Source: Proteobacteria bacterium UBA6908
Lineage (GTDB): Bacteria; Pseudomonadota; Gammaproteobacteria; Acidiferrobacterales; UBA6901
Reading direction: 5' to 3'
Length of the DNA stretch: 6,653 bases
NCBI GenBank assembly: GCA_002451085.1
Contig: DKBE01000039.1
Coordinates: 1 to 6,653 of the forward strand
Every line of letters starts with the position of its first letter. Position 1 is the first letter of the stretch. Under the pieces are notes generated by a model, which was given only the letters and a program-made list of their open reading frames with translations, made no database searches and was not told the DNA's origin. The translations under genes and the position numbers were made by a program. This document shows, in pieces, positions 1 to 6,349 of this stretch.

Positions 1-1
1 C

Positions 2-985
2 GACCCGGCGCTGCTGCGCCCGGGTCGATTCGATCGTCAGGTGTACGTACCGCTGCCGGACATTCGCGGCCGTGAACAAATCCTGAAAGTGCATATGCGC
101 AAGGTGCCGATTTCGGATAACGTCGACCCGTCGATTCTGGCGCGCGGCACGCCCGGTTTCTCCGGTGCTGATCTGGCCAATCTGGTAAATGAGGCGGCGC
201 TGTTTGCCGCGCGCGCCAACAAGCGCCTGGTCGATATGGACGACTTTGAGAAGGCCAAGGACAAGGTCATTATGGGCGCTGAGCGCCGCTCGATCGTCAT
301 GCCCGAGAAGGAGCGCCGCAATACGGCTTACCACGAGTCCGGTCATGCTGTGGTGGCCAAGTCGCTGCCGAACACCGATCCGGTACACAAGGTCACGATC
401 ATTCCGCGCGGTCGTGCCCTCGGCGTCACCATGCAGCTCCCGACCGAGGATCGTTACAGCCACGATCGCGAATCGCTGTTCTCAACGATCGCGGTGTTGA
501 TGGGCGGGCGTATCGCCGAAGAAGTGTTCATGAACCAGATGACCACCGGGGCGGCCAACGACTTTGAGCGTGCAACCGATCTGGCGCGCAACATGGTCAT
601 GCGCTGGGGCATGAGCGATACCATGGGTCCGCGTGTGTACGGCGACAACCAGAGCGAGGTGTTCCTTGGGCGCGACATGGTGACCCACAAGAACCTGTCG
701 GACTCGACAGCCGAGATGGTCGACAAGGAAATCCGTCGCATCATCGACGAGCAATATGCGCGTGCCCGCAAGATCATTGAGGACAACCGCGACAAGGTTG
801 AAGTCATGACGCAGTCGCTGCTCGACTGGGAAACCATCAATGCCGAGCAGATCGACGACATCATGGCCGGCCGTCGACCGCGTCCACCCGAAGGCACGAC
901 TCCGCCGAGTGGTGGCAGTGCCGTGAAGGAGCCCTCGGTACGGCCACCGGTAGCACCCAGCGACAAGCCGGCCGCGCAGCACTGA
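2..985 (+). CDS. ftsH: ATP-dependent zinc metalloprotease FtsH (C-terminal part, 5' truncated by window)
   Basis: FtsH is a hexameric inner-membrane AAA+ protease that unfolds and degrades misfolded membrane proteins and short-lived cytosolic regulators; in enterobacteria LpxC and sigma-32 are known substrates. The reading frame is already open at base 2, and 327 residues are visible. They begin with the end of the AAA domain (LRPGRFDRQV, which carries the second-region-of-homology arginine fingers), then the helical lid (GTPGFSGADLANLVNEAA). The M41 peptidase domain follows, with the zinc motif HESGH at 332-346 and the downstream Asp of AANDF (codon at 560-562) as probable third zinc ligand. 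A Pro-rich, probably disordered tail ends in AAQH. The N-terminal membrane segments, Walker A and Walker B lie upstream of the window. A GTG at 41 is an internal Val codon, not a start. All visible catalytic residues are intact, and family identity is near certain. Confidence 0.98.
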   Translation, partial: DPALLRPGRFDRQVYVPLPDIRGREQILKVHMRKVPISDNVDPSILARGTPGFSGADLANLVNEAALFAARANKRLVDMDDFEKAKDKVIMGAERRSIVMPEKERRNTAYHESGHAVVAKSLPNTDPVHKVTIIPRGRALGVTMQLPTEDRYSHDRESLFSTIAVLMGGRIAEEVFMNQMTTGAANDFERATDLARNMVMRWGMSDTMGPRVYGDNQSEVFLGRDMVTHKNLSDSTAEMVDKEIRRIIDEQYARARKIIEDNRDKVEVMTQSLLDWETINAEQIDDIMAGRRPRPPEGTTPPSGGSAVKEPSVRPPVAPSDKPAAQH

Positions 986-1004
986 TCCAGGCTCAAGCTG
1001 GATC
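984..1004 (+). other. Perfect 7-bp hairpin overlapping the ftsH stop codon
   Basis: GATCCAG (984-990) and CTGGATC (998-1004) form a perfect inverted repeat around a 7-nt loop. The 5' arm shares two bases with the ftsH TGA (983-985). No T-run follows, so this is not a canonical intrinsic terminator. It could act as an RNA-stability or translational-coupling element, because the 3' arm contains GGA, the only Shine-Dalgarno-like triplet ahead of the ATG at 1012. The structure is seen directly; any function is inference. Confidence 0.4.
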
Positions 1005-1011
1005 TGCTGGC

Positions 1012-1056
1012 ATGACGGGTGGCGAGTCGAGCCAGCAACGCTGTGGTATTTCATGA
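1012..1056 (+). CDS. Possible 14-codon leader peptide coupled to folP
   Basis: A micro-ORF encoding [14 protein letters not shown] starts at ATG 1012. It stops at TGA 1054-1056, which overlaps the folP ATG (1053-1055) as ATGA. Such an overlap is the usual geometry for translational coupling, and folP itself has no recognisable Shine-Dalgarno sequence. The only possible ribosome site for the micro-ORF is GGA at 1000-1002, 9 nt upstream, inside the 3' arm of the hairpin at 984-1004. The peptide matches no family I know and shows no run of codons suggesting attenuation. An ORF this short can easily arise by chance, so confidence is low. Confidence 0.25.
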   Translation: MTGGESSQQRCGIS

Positions 1057-1913
1057 TGGTGGCGGCCGTGACCGCACTTGATTGTAACGGTCGGACGCTT
1101 ACTCTCGGGCGCACGGCCGTCATGGGCATCCTGAATGTCACCCCTGATTCCTTTTCGGACGGGGGTTTTTTCTTGTCCCGCGAACAGGCGGTGGCGCACG
1201 CCCTGAAGCTGGCCGAAGAGGGTGCCGATATTATCGATGTGGGCGGTGAGTCCACCCGTCCCGGAGCCCAGGCTGTCAGTGTCCAGGAGGAGTTGGATCG
1301 CGTCATTCCGGTGATCGAGGCGATTGCCAAGGCAGTCTCTATCCCGATCTCGATCGACACGTCGAAACCGGAAGTCATGCGTGCTGCGATTCATGCCGGT
1401 GCCGGGCTGATCAACGATGTCCGGGCGCTGCGAGAAACCGACGCTCTCCAAACCGCTGCGGCGCTACAGGTGCCGGTCTGTCTCATGCACATGCTCGGGG
1501 AACCGCGCAGCATGCAGGTGAACCCGGTCTATACTGAAGTGGTGAGCGAGGTGCGGAATTTTCTGATTGGTCGCATCGAGGCTTGCGCCGCCGCCGGAAT
1601 CCCGCGCGAACGGATTGTGATCGACCCGGGTTTCGGGTTTGGCAAGACGGTCGAGCACAATCTCGCATTGTTACGACATTTGCAGGAATTGCGTGGACTG
1701 GGCGCCGCATTGTTGGCTGGATTGTCGCGCAAATCCATGATCGGCGCGTTGCTTCATCTGCCGGTGGACCAGCGCACCAGTGCCAGCGTGGCATTGGCAC
1801 TGATCGCAGTGCAAAATGGCGCACGAATCATTCGGGCGCACGATGTGCGCGCCACCTGCGATGCTGTCCGTATGTGGGAGGCGGTCTATCCGCAACAGGG
1901 GAACATGACATGA
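1053..1913 (+). CDS. folP: Dihydropteroate synthase
   Basis: FolP condenses p-aminobenzoate with hydroxymethyl-dihydropterin diphosphate to give dihydropteroate in cytosolic folate synthesis; it is the sulfonamide target. The 286 residues form a TIM barrel of normal family length, with all signatures in order: [15 protein letters not shown] (24-38), GGESTRPGA (64-72), DTSKPEV (102-108), NDVRAL (121-126), DPGFGFGK (191-198), GLSRKSMIG (223-231) and RAHDV (261-265). The expected substrate residues N28, T68, D102, N121, D191, K227, R261 and H263 are present. They sit at a constant +6 offset from E. coli numbering as I recall it. F34 and P70, equivalent to known sulfonamide-resistance positions, keep the usual sensitive-type residue. 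The start could be ATG 1053, ATG 1056 or GTG 1059; 1053 is chosen as first, but no clear Shine-Dalgarno sequence precedes any of them. It follows ftsH by 67 nt and overlaps glmM by 4 nt. Confidence 0.97.
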   Translation: MMVAAVTALDCNGRTLTLGRTAVMGILNVTPDSFSDGGFFLSREQAVAHALKLAEEGADIIDVGGESTRPGAQAVSVQEELDRVIPVIEAIAKAVSIPISIDTSKPEVMRAAIHAGAGLINDVRALRETDALQTAAALQVPVCLMHMLGEPRSMQVNPVYTEVVSEVRNFLIGRIEACAAAGIPRERIVIDPGFGFGKTVEHNLALLRHLQELRGLGAALLAGLSRKSMIGALLHLPVDQRTSASVALALIAVQNGARIIRAHDVRATCDAVRMWEAVYPQQGNMT

Positions 1914-3262
1914 GCAAGAAATTCTTCGGCACCGATGGCGTGCGCGGCCGCATGGGCCATGAACCAATCACGCCGGAAACGGTGCTTAAGCTCGGCTGGG
2001 CAGCCGGCCGGGTACTGGCCAAGGGCGGACCGGATCACGCCAAGGTGCTGATCGGCAAGGACACGCGTGTCTCCGGCTATCTGCTCGAGAGTGCGCTCGA
2101 AGCGGGCCTGTCGGCGGCGGGCGTGGATATCCGTCTGCTGGGACCGATGCCGACTCCGGCGATTGCCTATCTTACGCGTACTGCACGCGCGAGCGCCGGC
2201 ATTGTTATATCCGCCTCGCACAATCCGTATGATGACAACGGCATCAAGTTTTTCTCGGCCGACGGCACCAAGCTGCCTGACGAAGTCGAGCATGCCATTG
2301 AACGGGAGATGCGCGAACCGCTCACCACCGTCGAGTCGGCGCAGCTCGGCAAGGTCAAGCGCTATCCGGATGCGGCCGGGCGTTATATCGAATTCTGCAA
2401 GAGCACATTCCCGCATCGGCTAAATCTCGATGGACTCAAGATCGTGGTGGATTGCGCCAATGGCGCGGCCTACCAGGTGGCACCGCTGGTGTTCTCCGAA
2501 CTGGGCGCCAACGTGATTGCCATTGCCAACAGTCCGGATGGCTTCAATATCAATGATCAATGCGGTTCCACGCACCCGGAACTGCTGCAGAAGGCCGTGT
2601 TGGCCGAACAGGCCGACCTGGGCATTGCCCTCGATGGTGACGGCGACCGTGTATTGCTGGTGGATGGCAAGGGCGAGGTTCTTGATGGCGATCAGATTCT
2701 GTACATCATTGCCGGTGCACGGAAGGGGGGTGGCCGGCTGCACGGGGGTGTGGTCGGAACGCTCATGACCAATCTGGGTCTCGAGCAAGCGTTTGCGACC
2801 CAGCAGATTCCATTCCGGCGTGCCAATGTCGGTGATCGCTACGTGCTGGCTGAACTCTCCCAGCAGGGTTGGGAGCTGGGTGGTGAGACCTCGGGGCACA
2901 TCATCTGCCTCGACAAGAGCACTACCGGTGACGCCATTATTGCGGCGCTGGAAGTGCTGGCGGTGGTGCGTCAGACCGGCCAATCGCTGGCCGACCTCAA
3001 GGCGGGCATGCAGGTATTCCCGCAAGCCATGATCAATGTACGCATGAGCAAGCGCTTCGATATCAAGGGTTCTGCTCCGGTGCAGAGTGCGCTCCGCCAG
3101 GTCGAGATGGAGCTTGCCGCCAACGGCCGTGTCGTGTTGCGTGCCTCCGGCACCGAGCCAGTCGTGCGAGTCATGCTCGAAGGCCGCGATCCGGCCCAGA
3201 TTCAGCGCCTCGGCCAGCAGTTGGCGGATACCGTCAAGCGTGCAGCGGACGAAGCAGCCTAG
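1910..3262 (+). CDS. glmM: Phosphoglucosamine mutase
   Basis: GlmM interconverts glucosamine-6-phosphate and glucosamine-1-phosphate, the step feeding UDP-GlcNAc for peptidoglycan and LPS. The 450-residue product (E. coli about 445) is an alpha-D-phosphohexomutase with four domains. The N-terminal FFGTDGVRG signature is at 5-13. The phosphoserine loop SASHNP is at 101-106, with the catalytic Ser at 103 (codon 2216-2218). The Mg-binding DGDGDR is at 242-247, the sugar-binding GGETSGH at 324-330, and the C-terminal phosphate-binding RASGTEP at 411-417. ATG 1910 is chosen because AGGGGA (1897-1902) sits 7 nt upstream and the protein begins exactly at the conserved N-terminus. The frame stays open far back into folP, so an automatic caller could over-extend the start. 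The start overlaps the folP stop as ATGA, indicating translational coupling. The enzyme is normally activated by phosphorylation of Ser103. Confidence 0.98.
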   Translation: MSKKFFGTDGVRGRMGHEPITPETVLKLGWAAGRVLAKGGPDHAKVLIGKDTRVSGYLLESALEAGLSAAGVDIRLLGPMPTPAIAYLTRTARASAGIVISASHNPYDDNGIKFFSADGTKLPDEVEHAIEREMREPLTTVESAQLGKVKRYPDAAGRYIEFCKSTFPHRLNLDGLKIVVDCANGAAYQVAPLVFSELGANVIAIANSPDGFNINDQCGSTHPELLQKAVLAEQADLGIALDGDGDRVLLVDGKGEVLDGDQILYIIAGARKGGGRLHGGVVGTLMTNLGLEQAFATQQIPFRRANVGDRYVLAELSQQGWELGGETSGHIICLDKSTTGDAIIAALEVLAVVRQTGQSLADLKAGMQVFPQAMINVRMSKRFDIKGSAPVQSALRQVEMELAANGRVVLRASGTEPVVRVMLEGRDPAQIQRLGQQLADTVKRAADEAA

Positions 3263-3293
3263 AGGTTGAGGAATCCCGGAAGTTCACGCTTCA

Positions 3294-3322
3294 TTGCAAT
3301 CTTGCCCCCCAGCCGGTAACAT
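3294..3322 (+). promoter_or_regulatory. Candidate sigma-70 promoter for tpiA-secG-tRNA-Leu
   Basis: TTGCAA (3294-3299) and TAACAT (3317-3322) are separated by 17 bp, the optimal spacing. Each hexamer matches 4 of 6 consensus positions. It lies in the 105-nt glmM-tpiA gap, the longest non-coding stretch upstream of tpiA here, and would give a leader of about 40 nt. I see no intrinsic terminator for glmM in the gap, so read-through from upstream is also likely. Confidence 0.35.
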
Positions 3323-3367
3323 CCCGCGCTCTTTTTGGCAGGAATTCAACAGGTTTTGGGGGTTTCG

Positions 3368-4126
3368 ATGGCCAATCGCCAGCCCATCGTGGCGGGAAAC
3401 TGGAAAATGAACGGCAGCCAGGCGGAGTCCGCCGCGTTGCTTACAGGCCTCAAGAAAGGCCTGGGCACGGTCAACAAGGCCAAGATCGTAGTGTGTCCGC
3501 CATTCATTCTGGTTCCGCTGGCCGCCAAGGAACTGGCCGGGACCACTGCCGCCTGGGGCGGTCAGAATCTCGATACTCACAAATCCGGTGCTTTCACGGG
3601 CGAGGTGTCGGGCCCGATGCTCAAGGATTTCGGCTGCAGCTACGTGATCATCGGTCATTCCGAGCGCCGTACGCTGTTCGGCGAAACCGATGCCATGGTG
3701 GCCGAGAAGTTCAAGGCGGCGCAGGATGCCGGGCTGATTCCGATCCTGTGCGTTGGCGAAACCCTGTCGGAACGTGAAGCGAACCAGACCGAAGCCGTGG
3801 TGGCGCGCCAGCTGGACGCCGTTGTGAATACCCTTGGTATTGCCGCGCTGGCCAATTCGGTCGTCGCCTATGAGCCGGTGTGGGCCATTGGCACCGGCAA
3901 AACAGCATCGCCGCAGCAGGCCCAGGACGTTCACCGGTTTATCCGTGGCCGGCTTGCGGCAAAGGATGCCAAGGTGGCGGACGGCATGCGCATCCTCTAT
4001 GGCGGTAGCATGAAGGCAGCCAATGCCAAAGAACTGATCGGCCAGCCGGATATCGACGGCGGACTGATTGGCGGTGCCTCGCTGGTGGCCGACGAATTTC
4101 TGGCCATTTGCCGTGCCGCAGACTGA
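3368..4126 (+). CDS. tpiA: Triosephosphate isomerase
   Basis: TpiA interconverts dihydroxyacetone phosphate and glyceraldehyde-3-phosphate in glycolysis and gluconeogenesis, in the cytosol, as a homodimeric TIM barrel. The 252-residue product is of normal length. Active-site residues are all present: N11 and K13 in NWKMNGS, catalytic H97 in IIGHSERR (94-101), and catalytic E169 in AYEPVWAIGTGK (167-178), which includes flexible loop 6. The phosphate-binding YGGS (211-214) and GGASL (235-239) follow. ATG 3368 is preferred over an in-frame TTG at 3335, which would add 11 unconserved residues; a G-run (3358-3362) 5 nt upstream is the likely, somewhat atypical, ribosome site. The gene lies between glmM and secG, where E. 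coli has no tpiA. secG follows after 21 nt, so the two are probably co-transcribed. Confidence 0.98.
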   Translation: MANRQPIVAGNWKMNGSQAESAALLTGLKKGLGTVNKAKIVVCPPFILVPLAAKELAGTTAAWGGQNLDTHKSGAFTGEVSGPMLKDFGCSYVIIGHSERRTLFGETDAMVAEKFKAAQDAGLIPILCVGETLSEREANQTEAVVARQLDAVVNTLGIAALANSVVAYEPVWAIGTGKTASPQQAQDVHRFIRGRLAAKDAKVADGMRILYGGSMKAANAKELIGQPDIDGGLIGGASLVADEFLAICRAAD

Positions 4127-4147
4127 ACTGAACCCGGAGAATCGGTA

Positions 4148-4489
4148 ATGAAAGAAATCCTGCTCGTGATTCACGTGCTCACGGCCGTGGCCATTATCGT
4201 GTTTGTGTTGCTGCAGCAGGGTAAGGGTGCGGACGCGGGCGCTGCGTTTGGCGGCGGAGGTGCTTCGCAAACCTTGTTCGGCTCGCGCGGCTCGGCCACA
4301 TTCCTCAGTCGCACCACGGCTATCCTGGCGGCGATCTTTTTTATCACCAGCCTGTCGCTGGCGGTGTTGTATTCGCGTCAGTCCACTGAGCGGGCGCGAT
4401 CAATTACCGAAACATCGGCCCCGGTGGAAAGCACTCCGGCGGCGCCTGCGGTACCGGAGCAGCCAACGACTCCGGCGGTTCCGAAATAA
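4148..4489 (+). CDS. secG: Protein translocase subunit SecG
   Basis: SecG is the small accessory subunit of the SecYEG inner-membrane protein-conducting channel and stimulates SecA-driven export. The 113-residue product shows the family layout. A first membrane helix spans about 3-22. A conserved cytoplasmic loop runs QQGKGADAG (23-31), then a Gly-rich stretch, then [16 protein letters not shown] (40-55). A second helix spans about 56-76. The Ala/Pro-rich hydrophilic tail (about 90-113) is variable in the family. The start is supported by GGAGA (4136-4140), 7 nt before ATG. The TAA stop is followed in frame by a second TAA at 4493-4495. It is 21 nt downstream of tpiA, and only 34 nt separate it from the tRNA-Leu gene, as in E. 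coli where secG precedes leuU. Confidence 0.97.
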   Translation: MKEILLVIHVLTAVAIIVFVLLQQGKGADAGAAFGGGGASQTLFGSRGSATFLSRTTAILAAIFFITSLSLAVLYSRQSTERARSITETSAPVESTPAAPAVPEQPTTPAVPK

Positions 4490-4523
4490 CCTTAAATAAA
4501 CCGCCCAAACACGCAGATGTATC

Positions 4524-4608
4524 GCAGAAGTGGTGGAATTGGTAGACACGCTATCTTGAGGTGGTAGTGGCGAAAGCCGTGAGGGTTCGAGTCCCTCCTT
4601 CTGCACCA
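4524..4608 (+). tRNA. leuU: tRNA-Leu (anticodon GAG)
   Basis: The 85-nt gene folds as a class II (long variable arm) leucine tRNA that reads CUC and CUU codons. The acceptor stem pairs GCAGAAG (4524-4530) with CTTCTGC (4598-4604), followed by discriminator A and an encoded CCA (4606-4608). The D stem pairs GTG (4533-4535) with CAC (4547-4549). The anticodon stem pairs CTATC (4551-4555) with GGTAG (4563-4567) and includes one T-G wobble. The loop TTGAGGT places anticodon GAG at 4558-4560. The variable arm is a GGC/GCC stem capped by GAAA (4569-4578). The T stem pairs GAGGG (4581-4585) with CCCTC (4593-4597) around TTCGAGT. It lies 34 nt after secG with no convincing promoter of its own, so it is probably processed from the secG transcript. 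The symbol leuU follows the E. coli gene with the same anticodon and position. Confidence 0.98.
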
Positions 4609-4614
4609 TCCCCG

Positions 4615-4653
4615 AAACGCCGCAGATTTTTCAGGTCTGCGGCGTTTTCATTT
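4615..4653 (+). terminator. Rho-independent terminator after tRNA-Leu
   Basis: A perfect 12-bp stem, AAACGCCGCAGA (4615-4626) with TCTGCGGCGTTT (4636-4647), encloses a 9-nt loop. It runs into a T-rich 3' flank (TTTTCATTTT, 4645-4654). It begins 7 nt after the tRNA CCA end and closes the tpiA-secG-tRNA transcript. On the opposite strand the stem is followed by TTTCGGGG, so termination should be essentially one-directional. Confidence 0.92.
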
Positions 4654-4876
4654 TCAGCCCAGGACGTTCAGCTCGTCCCCGGGGCACATCAGTCCCCTGA
4701 ATGGATGTTTTTTTATGACACCATAATCAGCCTAACCTTGTGAATCATAAATAATTTCCATTGCTCCGTTGTCTTGACTTGGCGCGCGCGCGGCCAATAC
4801 ACTCGCTTGCACCGGGAAGGATTGGCGTACGCGCCGGTCGCTGCATCACACTATAACTAAACGACGAGCACGACCC
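4649..4876 (+). promoter_or_regulatory. Intergenic regulatory region and leader of the nuo operon
   Basis: This stretch separates the tRNA terminator from nuoA and holds no gene I can support. In order it contains a small 5-bp hairpin (GGACG 4662-4666 with CGTCC 4674-4678), an AT-rich patch (about 4701-4760, including a T7 run at 4708-4714), the promoter at 4774-4803, and a leader of about 66 nt. The leader can form either of two competing stems. One pairs ACCGG (4811-4815) with CCGGT (4834-4838). The other pairs GGCG (4824-4827) with CGCC (4832-4835) around a TACG tetraloop. A TATAAC at 4852-4857 resembles a -10 box but has no matching -35. I found no clear FNR, ArcA or IHF site. Confidence 0.5.
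4774..4803 (+). promoter_or_regulatory. Probable sigma-70 promoter of the nuo operon
   Basis: TTGACT (4774-4779, 5 of 6 consensus) and TACACT (4798-4803, 4 of 6) are separated by 18 bp. The AT-rich AAATAATTT (4749-4757) just upstream is placed where an UP element would lie. The spacer is strikingly G/C-only over 15 bases (4781-4795), with an 11-base alternating GC run (4782-4792). Transcription would start near 4810, giving a leader of about 66 nt before nuoA. Confidence 0.6.
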
Positions 4877-5233
4877 ATGTTGGAGAACTATCTCCCTATT
4901 CTGATTTTCATGGCGATCGGCCTGTTTATAGGGGTCGCGCTGCTGACGATCAACCGGATTCTCTCGCCCAGCCGGCCGGACAGCGAGAAGCTTTCGCCGT
5001 ACGAGTGCGGTTTCGAGGCATTCGAGGATTCGCGCATCAAATTCGACGTGCGTTACTATCTGGTGGCCATCCTGTTCATCATCTTCGACCTGGAAATCGC
5101 CTTCCTGTTTCCGTGGGCCGTAGCACTCAACGAAATCGGCATGGCGGGTTTTGTCGCCATGATGATTTTCCTCGGCATCCTGGTGGTCGGTTTCCTGTAT
5201 GAATGGAAGAAGGGGGCGCTCGAGTGGGAATAG
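4877..5233 (+). CDS. nuoA: NADH-quinone oxidoreductase subunit A
   Basis: NuoA (ND3 homologue) is a small membrane-arm subunit of respiratory complex I, at the junction of the hydrophilic and membrane arms beside the quinone channel. The 118-residue product has three predicted helices (about 5-27, 60-82 and 87-108). The long loop between helices 1 and 2 carries [20 protein letters not shown] (42-61). Its Cys44 corresponds to the ND3 loop cysteine used as a marker of active/deactive transitions in mitochondrial enzymes. The acidic pair D71/E73 in IFDLE is conserved in helix 2. From memory, E. coli NuoA has a diverged loop lacking this Cys, so this is the mitochondrial/betaproteobacterial-like type. 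ATG 4877 matches the family N-terminus; its ribosome site is weak (GAG at 4866-4868). It is the first gene of the nuo operon and overlaps nuoB by 10 nt. Confidence 0.97.
   Translation: MLENYLPILIFMAIGLFIGVALLTINRILSPSRPDSEKLSPYECGFEAFEDSRIKFDVRYYLVAILFIIFDLEIAFLFPWAVALNEIGMAGFVAMMIFLGILVVGFLYEWKKGALEWE
5210..5216 (+). promoter_or_regulatory. Ribosome binding site of nuoB within the nuoA 3' end
   Basis: AAGGGGG lies 7 nt before GTG 5224 and is the strongest Shine-Dalgarno-like sequence in the area. It falls downstream of the in-frame ATG at 5203 and therefore decides the nuoB start in favour of GTG. Because it lies within the nuoA coding sequence, nuoB translation is probably coupled to nuoA. 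Confidence 0.7.
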
Positions 5234-5700
5234 AGGGCGTACTCGACAAGGGTTTTGTCACCACCTCGGTCGACAAGCTCATGAACTGGGCACAGACCGG
5301 GTCGTTGTGGCCGATGACCTTTGGTCTGGCCTGCTGCGCTGTTGAGATGATGCACGCCGGCGCTTCACGCTATGACCTGGACCGCTTCGGAATCATGTTT
5401 CGTCCGAGTCCGCGCCAGTCGGACGTGATGATTGTTGCCGGTACTCTGGTTAACAAAATGGCCCCGGCGTTGCGCAAGGTGTATGACCAGATGCCTGAGC
5501 CGCGCTGGGTAATTTCCATGGGATCGTGTGCCAACGGTGGCGGCTATTACCACTATTCCTATGCCGTGGTGCGTGGCTGTGACCGCATTGTCCCGGTGGA
5601 TGTCTATGTGCCGGGTTGCCCGCCGACCGCAGAAGCACTGTTATACGGAATCTTGCAGCTGCAAAACAAGATTCGTCGCACCAACACCATTGCTCGCTGA
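5224..5700 (+). CDS. nuoB: NADH-quinone oxidoreductase subunit B
   Basis: NuoB (PSST/Nqo6 homologue) carries the terminal iron-sulfur cluster N2, which passes electrons to quinone at its interface with NuoD. Starting at GTG 5224, the product is 158 residues, the usual length. N2 ligands are all visible: tandem C37-C38 in [12 protein letters not shown] (35-46), C102 in [11 protein letters not shown] (99-109), and C132 in [11 protein letters not shown] (129-139). The quinone-facing [15 protein letters not shown] (60-74) is intact. The GTG start gives the family-typical N-terminus (M)[14 protein letters not shown] and has a good ribosome site; ATG 5203 would add seven residues. The gene overlaps nuoA by 10 nt and is followed by nuoC after 15 nt, all in one operon. 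Confidence 0.97.
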   Translation: MGIEGVLDKGFVTTSVDKLMNWAQTGSLWPMTFGLACCAVEMMHAGASRYDLDRFGIMFRPSPRQSDVMIVAGTLVNKMAPALRKVYDQMPEPRWVISMGSCANGGGYYHYSYAVVRGCDRIVPVDVYVPGCPPTAEALLYGILQLQNKIRRTNTIAR

Positions 5701-5715
5701 AAATCCGGATACCCC

Positions 5716-6327
5716 ATGACTGAGGCACTTCAGGCCCTTGCCGCCCACGCCCGCGAAAGTTTCGCCGAGGCGATCGTGGACGAAACGCATGAGCATGGTG
5801 AACTCACTTTGTCCGTAAAGCGTGACCAGTTGCGCAAGGTGGCCAAGCGCCTGCGCGACGACAACCTGTTCCGGTTTGAGCAGTTGCTGGATGTCTGTGG
5901 CGTTGACTACCTCACCTATCGCGCCGAGGCGCCGGAAGGCGCCCGTTCCGGGCCGCGTTTCGCTGTCGTTTACCATCTGCTGTCCGTTAGCCGCAATCAA
6001 CGGTTGCGGTTGCGAGTGCATCTGGATGACCAGCTGCCGGTCGTCGATTCCGTGAATGACTTGTGGCCGTCGGCCAACTGGTTCGAGCGCGAGGCATTTG
6101 ATCTCTTCGGCATCGTGTTTGAAGGTCATCCGGATCTGCGCCGAATACTCACTGACTATGGTTTCATCGGCCATCCGTTCCGCAAGGATTTTCCGCTCTC
6201 CGGGCATGTTGAGATGCGCTACGACCCGGAAAAAGGACGTGTGGTCTATCAACCGGTCAGCATTGAACCGCGCATTACCGTGCCACGCGTTATCCGTGAG
6301 GAGGGCTACGGCCATCGCGAAGGTTAA
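5716..6327 (+). CDS. nuoC: NADH-quinone oxidoreductase subunit C
   Basis: NuoC (30-kDa/Nqo5 homologue) is a cofactor-free subunit of the peripheral arm that binds NuoD and stabilises the connecting module of complex I. The 203-residue product is soluble, with no membrane segment. It carries the 30-kDa signature around [20 protein letters not shown] (122-141), followed by RRILTDYGF (142-150) and [10 protein letters not shown] (152-161). The C-terminal [12 protein letters not shown] (169-180) is typical of the unfused subunit. In E. coli NuoC and NuoD are one polypeptide; here a TAA ends nuoC and nuoD begins 22 nt later in a different frame. ATG 5716 is preceded by a weak GGAT (5707-5710), so translation probably depends on coupling to nuoB, 15 nt upstream. 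Confidence 0.97.
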   Translation: MTEALQALAAHARESFAEAIVDETHEHGELTLSVKRDQLRKVAKRLRDDNLFRFEQLLDVCGVDYLTYRAEAPEGARSGPRFAVVYHLLSVSRNQRLRLRVHLDDQLPVVDSVNDLWPSANWFEREAFDLFGIVFEGHPDLRRILTDYGFIGHPFRKDFPLSGHVEMRYDPEKGRVVYQPVSIEPRITVPRVIREEGYGHREG

Positions 6328-6349
6328 TCGCCCGCGTCGCTGATTCACT

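Noticed and set aside
482..1451. Long minus-strand ORFs opposite ftsH and folP
   Set aside because: They overlap well-conserved genes, have low-complexity His/Arg-rich content and no recognisable domain.
1583..3262. 559-codon version of glmM beginning inside folP
   Set aside because: The first 109 codons are an out-of-frame reading of folP. The GlmM family N-terminus, the ATGA junction and the ribosome site all support ATG 1910.
3335..3355. Sigma-54-like TGGCA element before tpiA
   Set aside because: The GG/GC spacing and the -12 TTGC element do not match.
3335..3367. TTG 3335 as tpiA start
   Set aside because: It would add 11 residues not seen in the family; ATG 3368 gives the normal N-terminus and has a G-rich ribosome site.
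3284..4270. 328-codon ORF on the minus strand opposite tpiA
   Set aside because: It is a GC-rich shadow of the tpiA reading frame. The product resembles no family I know, and tpiA is complete and conserved on the + strand.
4400..4609. Minus-strand ORF beginning MVQKEGLEPSR across tRNA-Leu and the secG end
   Set aside because: This is the familiar spurious protein created by translating the antisense of a tRNA-Leu gene.
4662..4714. GGACG/CGTCC hairpin or GGGG/CCCC pairing with the T7 run as a second terminator
   Set aside because: The stems are only 4-5 bp and the T-run is too far from either of them.
4561..4743. Plus-strand 60-codon ORF from the tRNA through the terminator
   Set aside because: It covers the tRNA 3' half and the terminator hairpin, and shows no plausible protein character or ribosome site.
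4738..4753. TTGTGAATCATAAATA as a CRP or FNR site
   Set aside because: Only one half-site (TGTGA) resembles the CRP consensus; the second half does not match CRP or FNR.
4852..4857. TATAAC as a second nuo promoter -10 box
   Set aside because: No -35 hexamer lies at workable spacing and no extended -10 TG is present.
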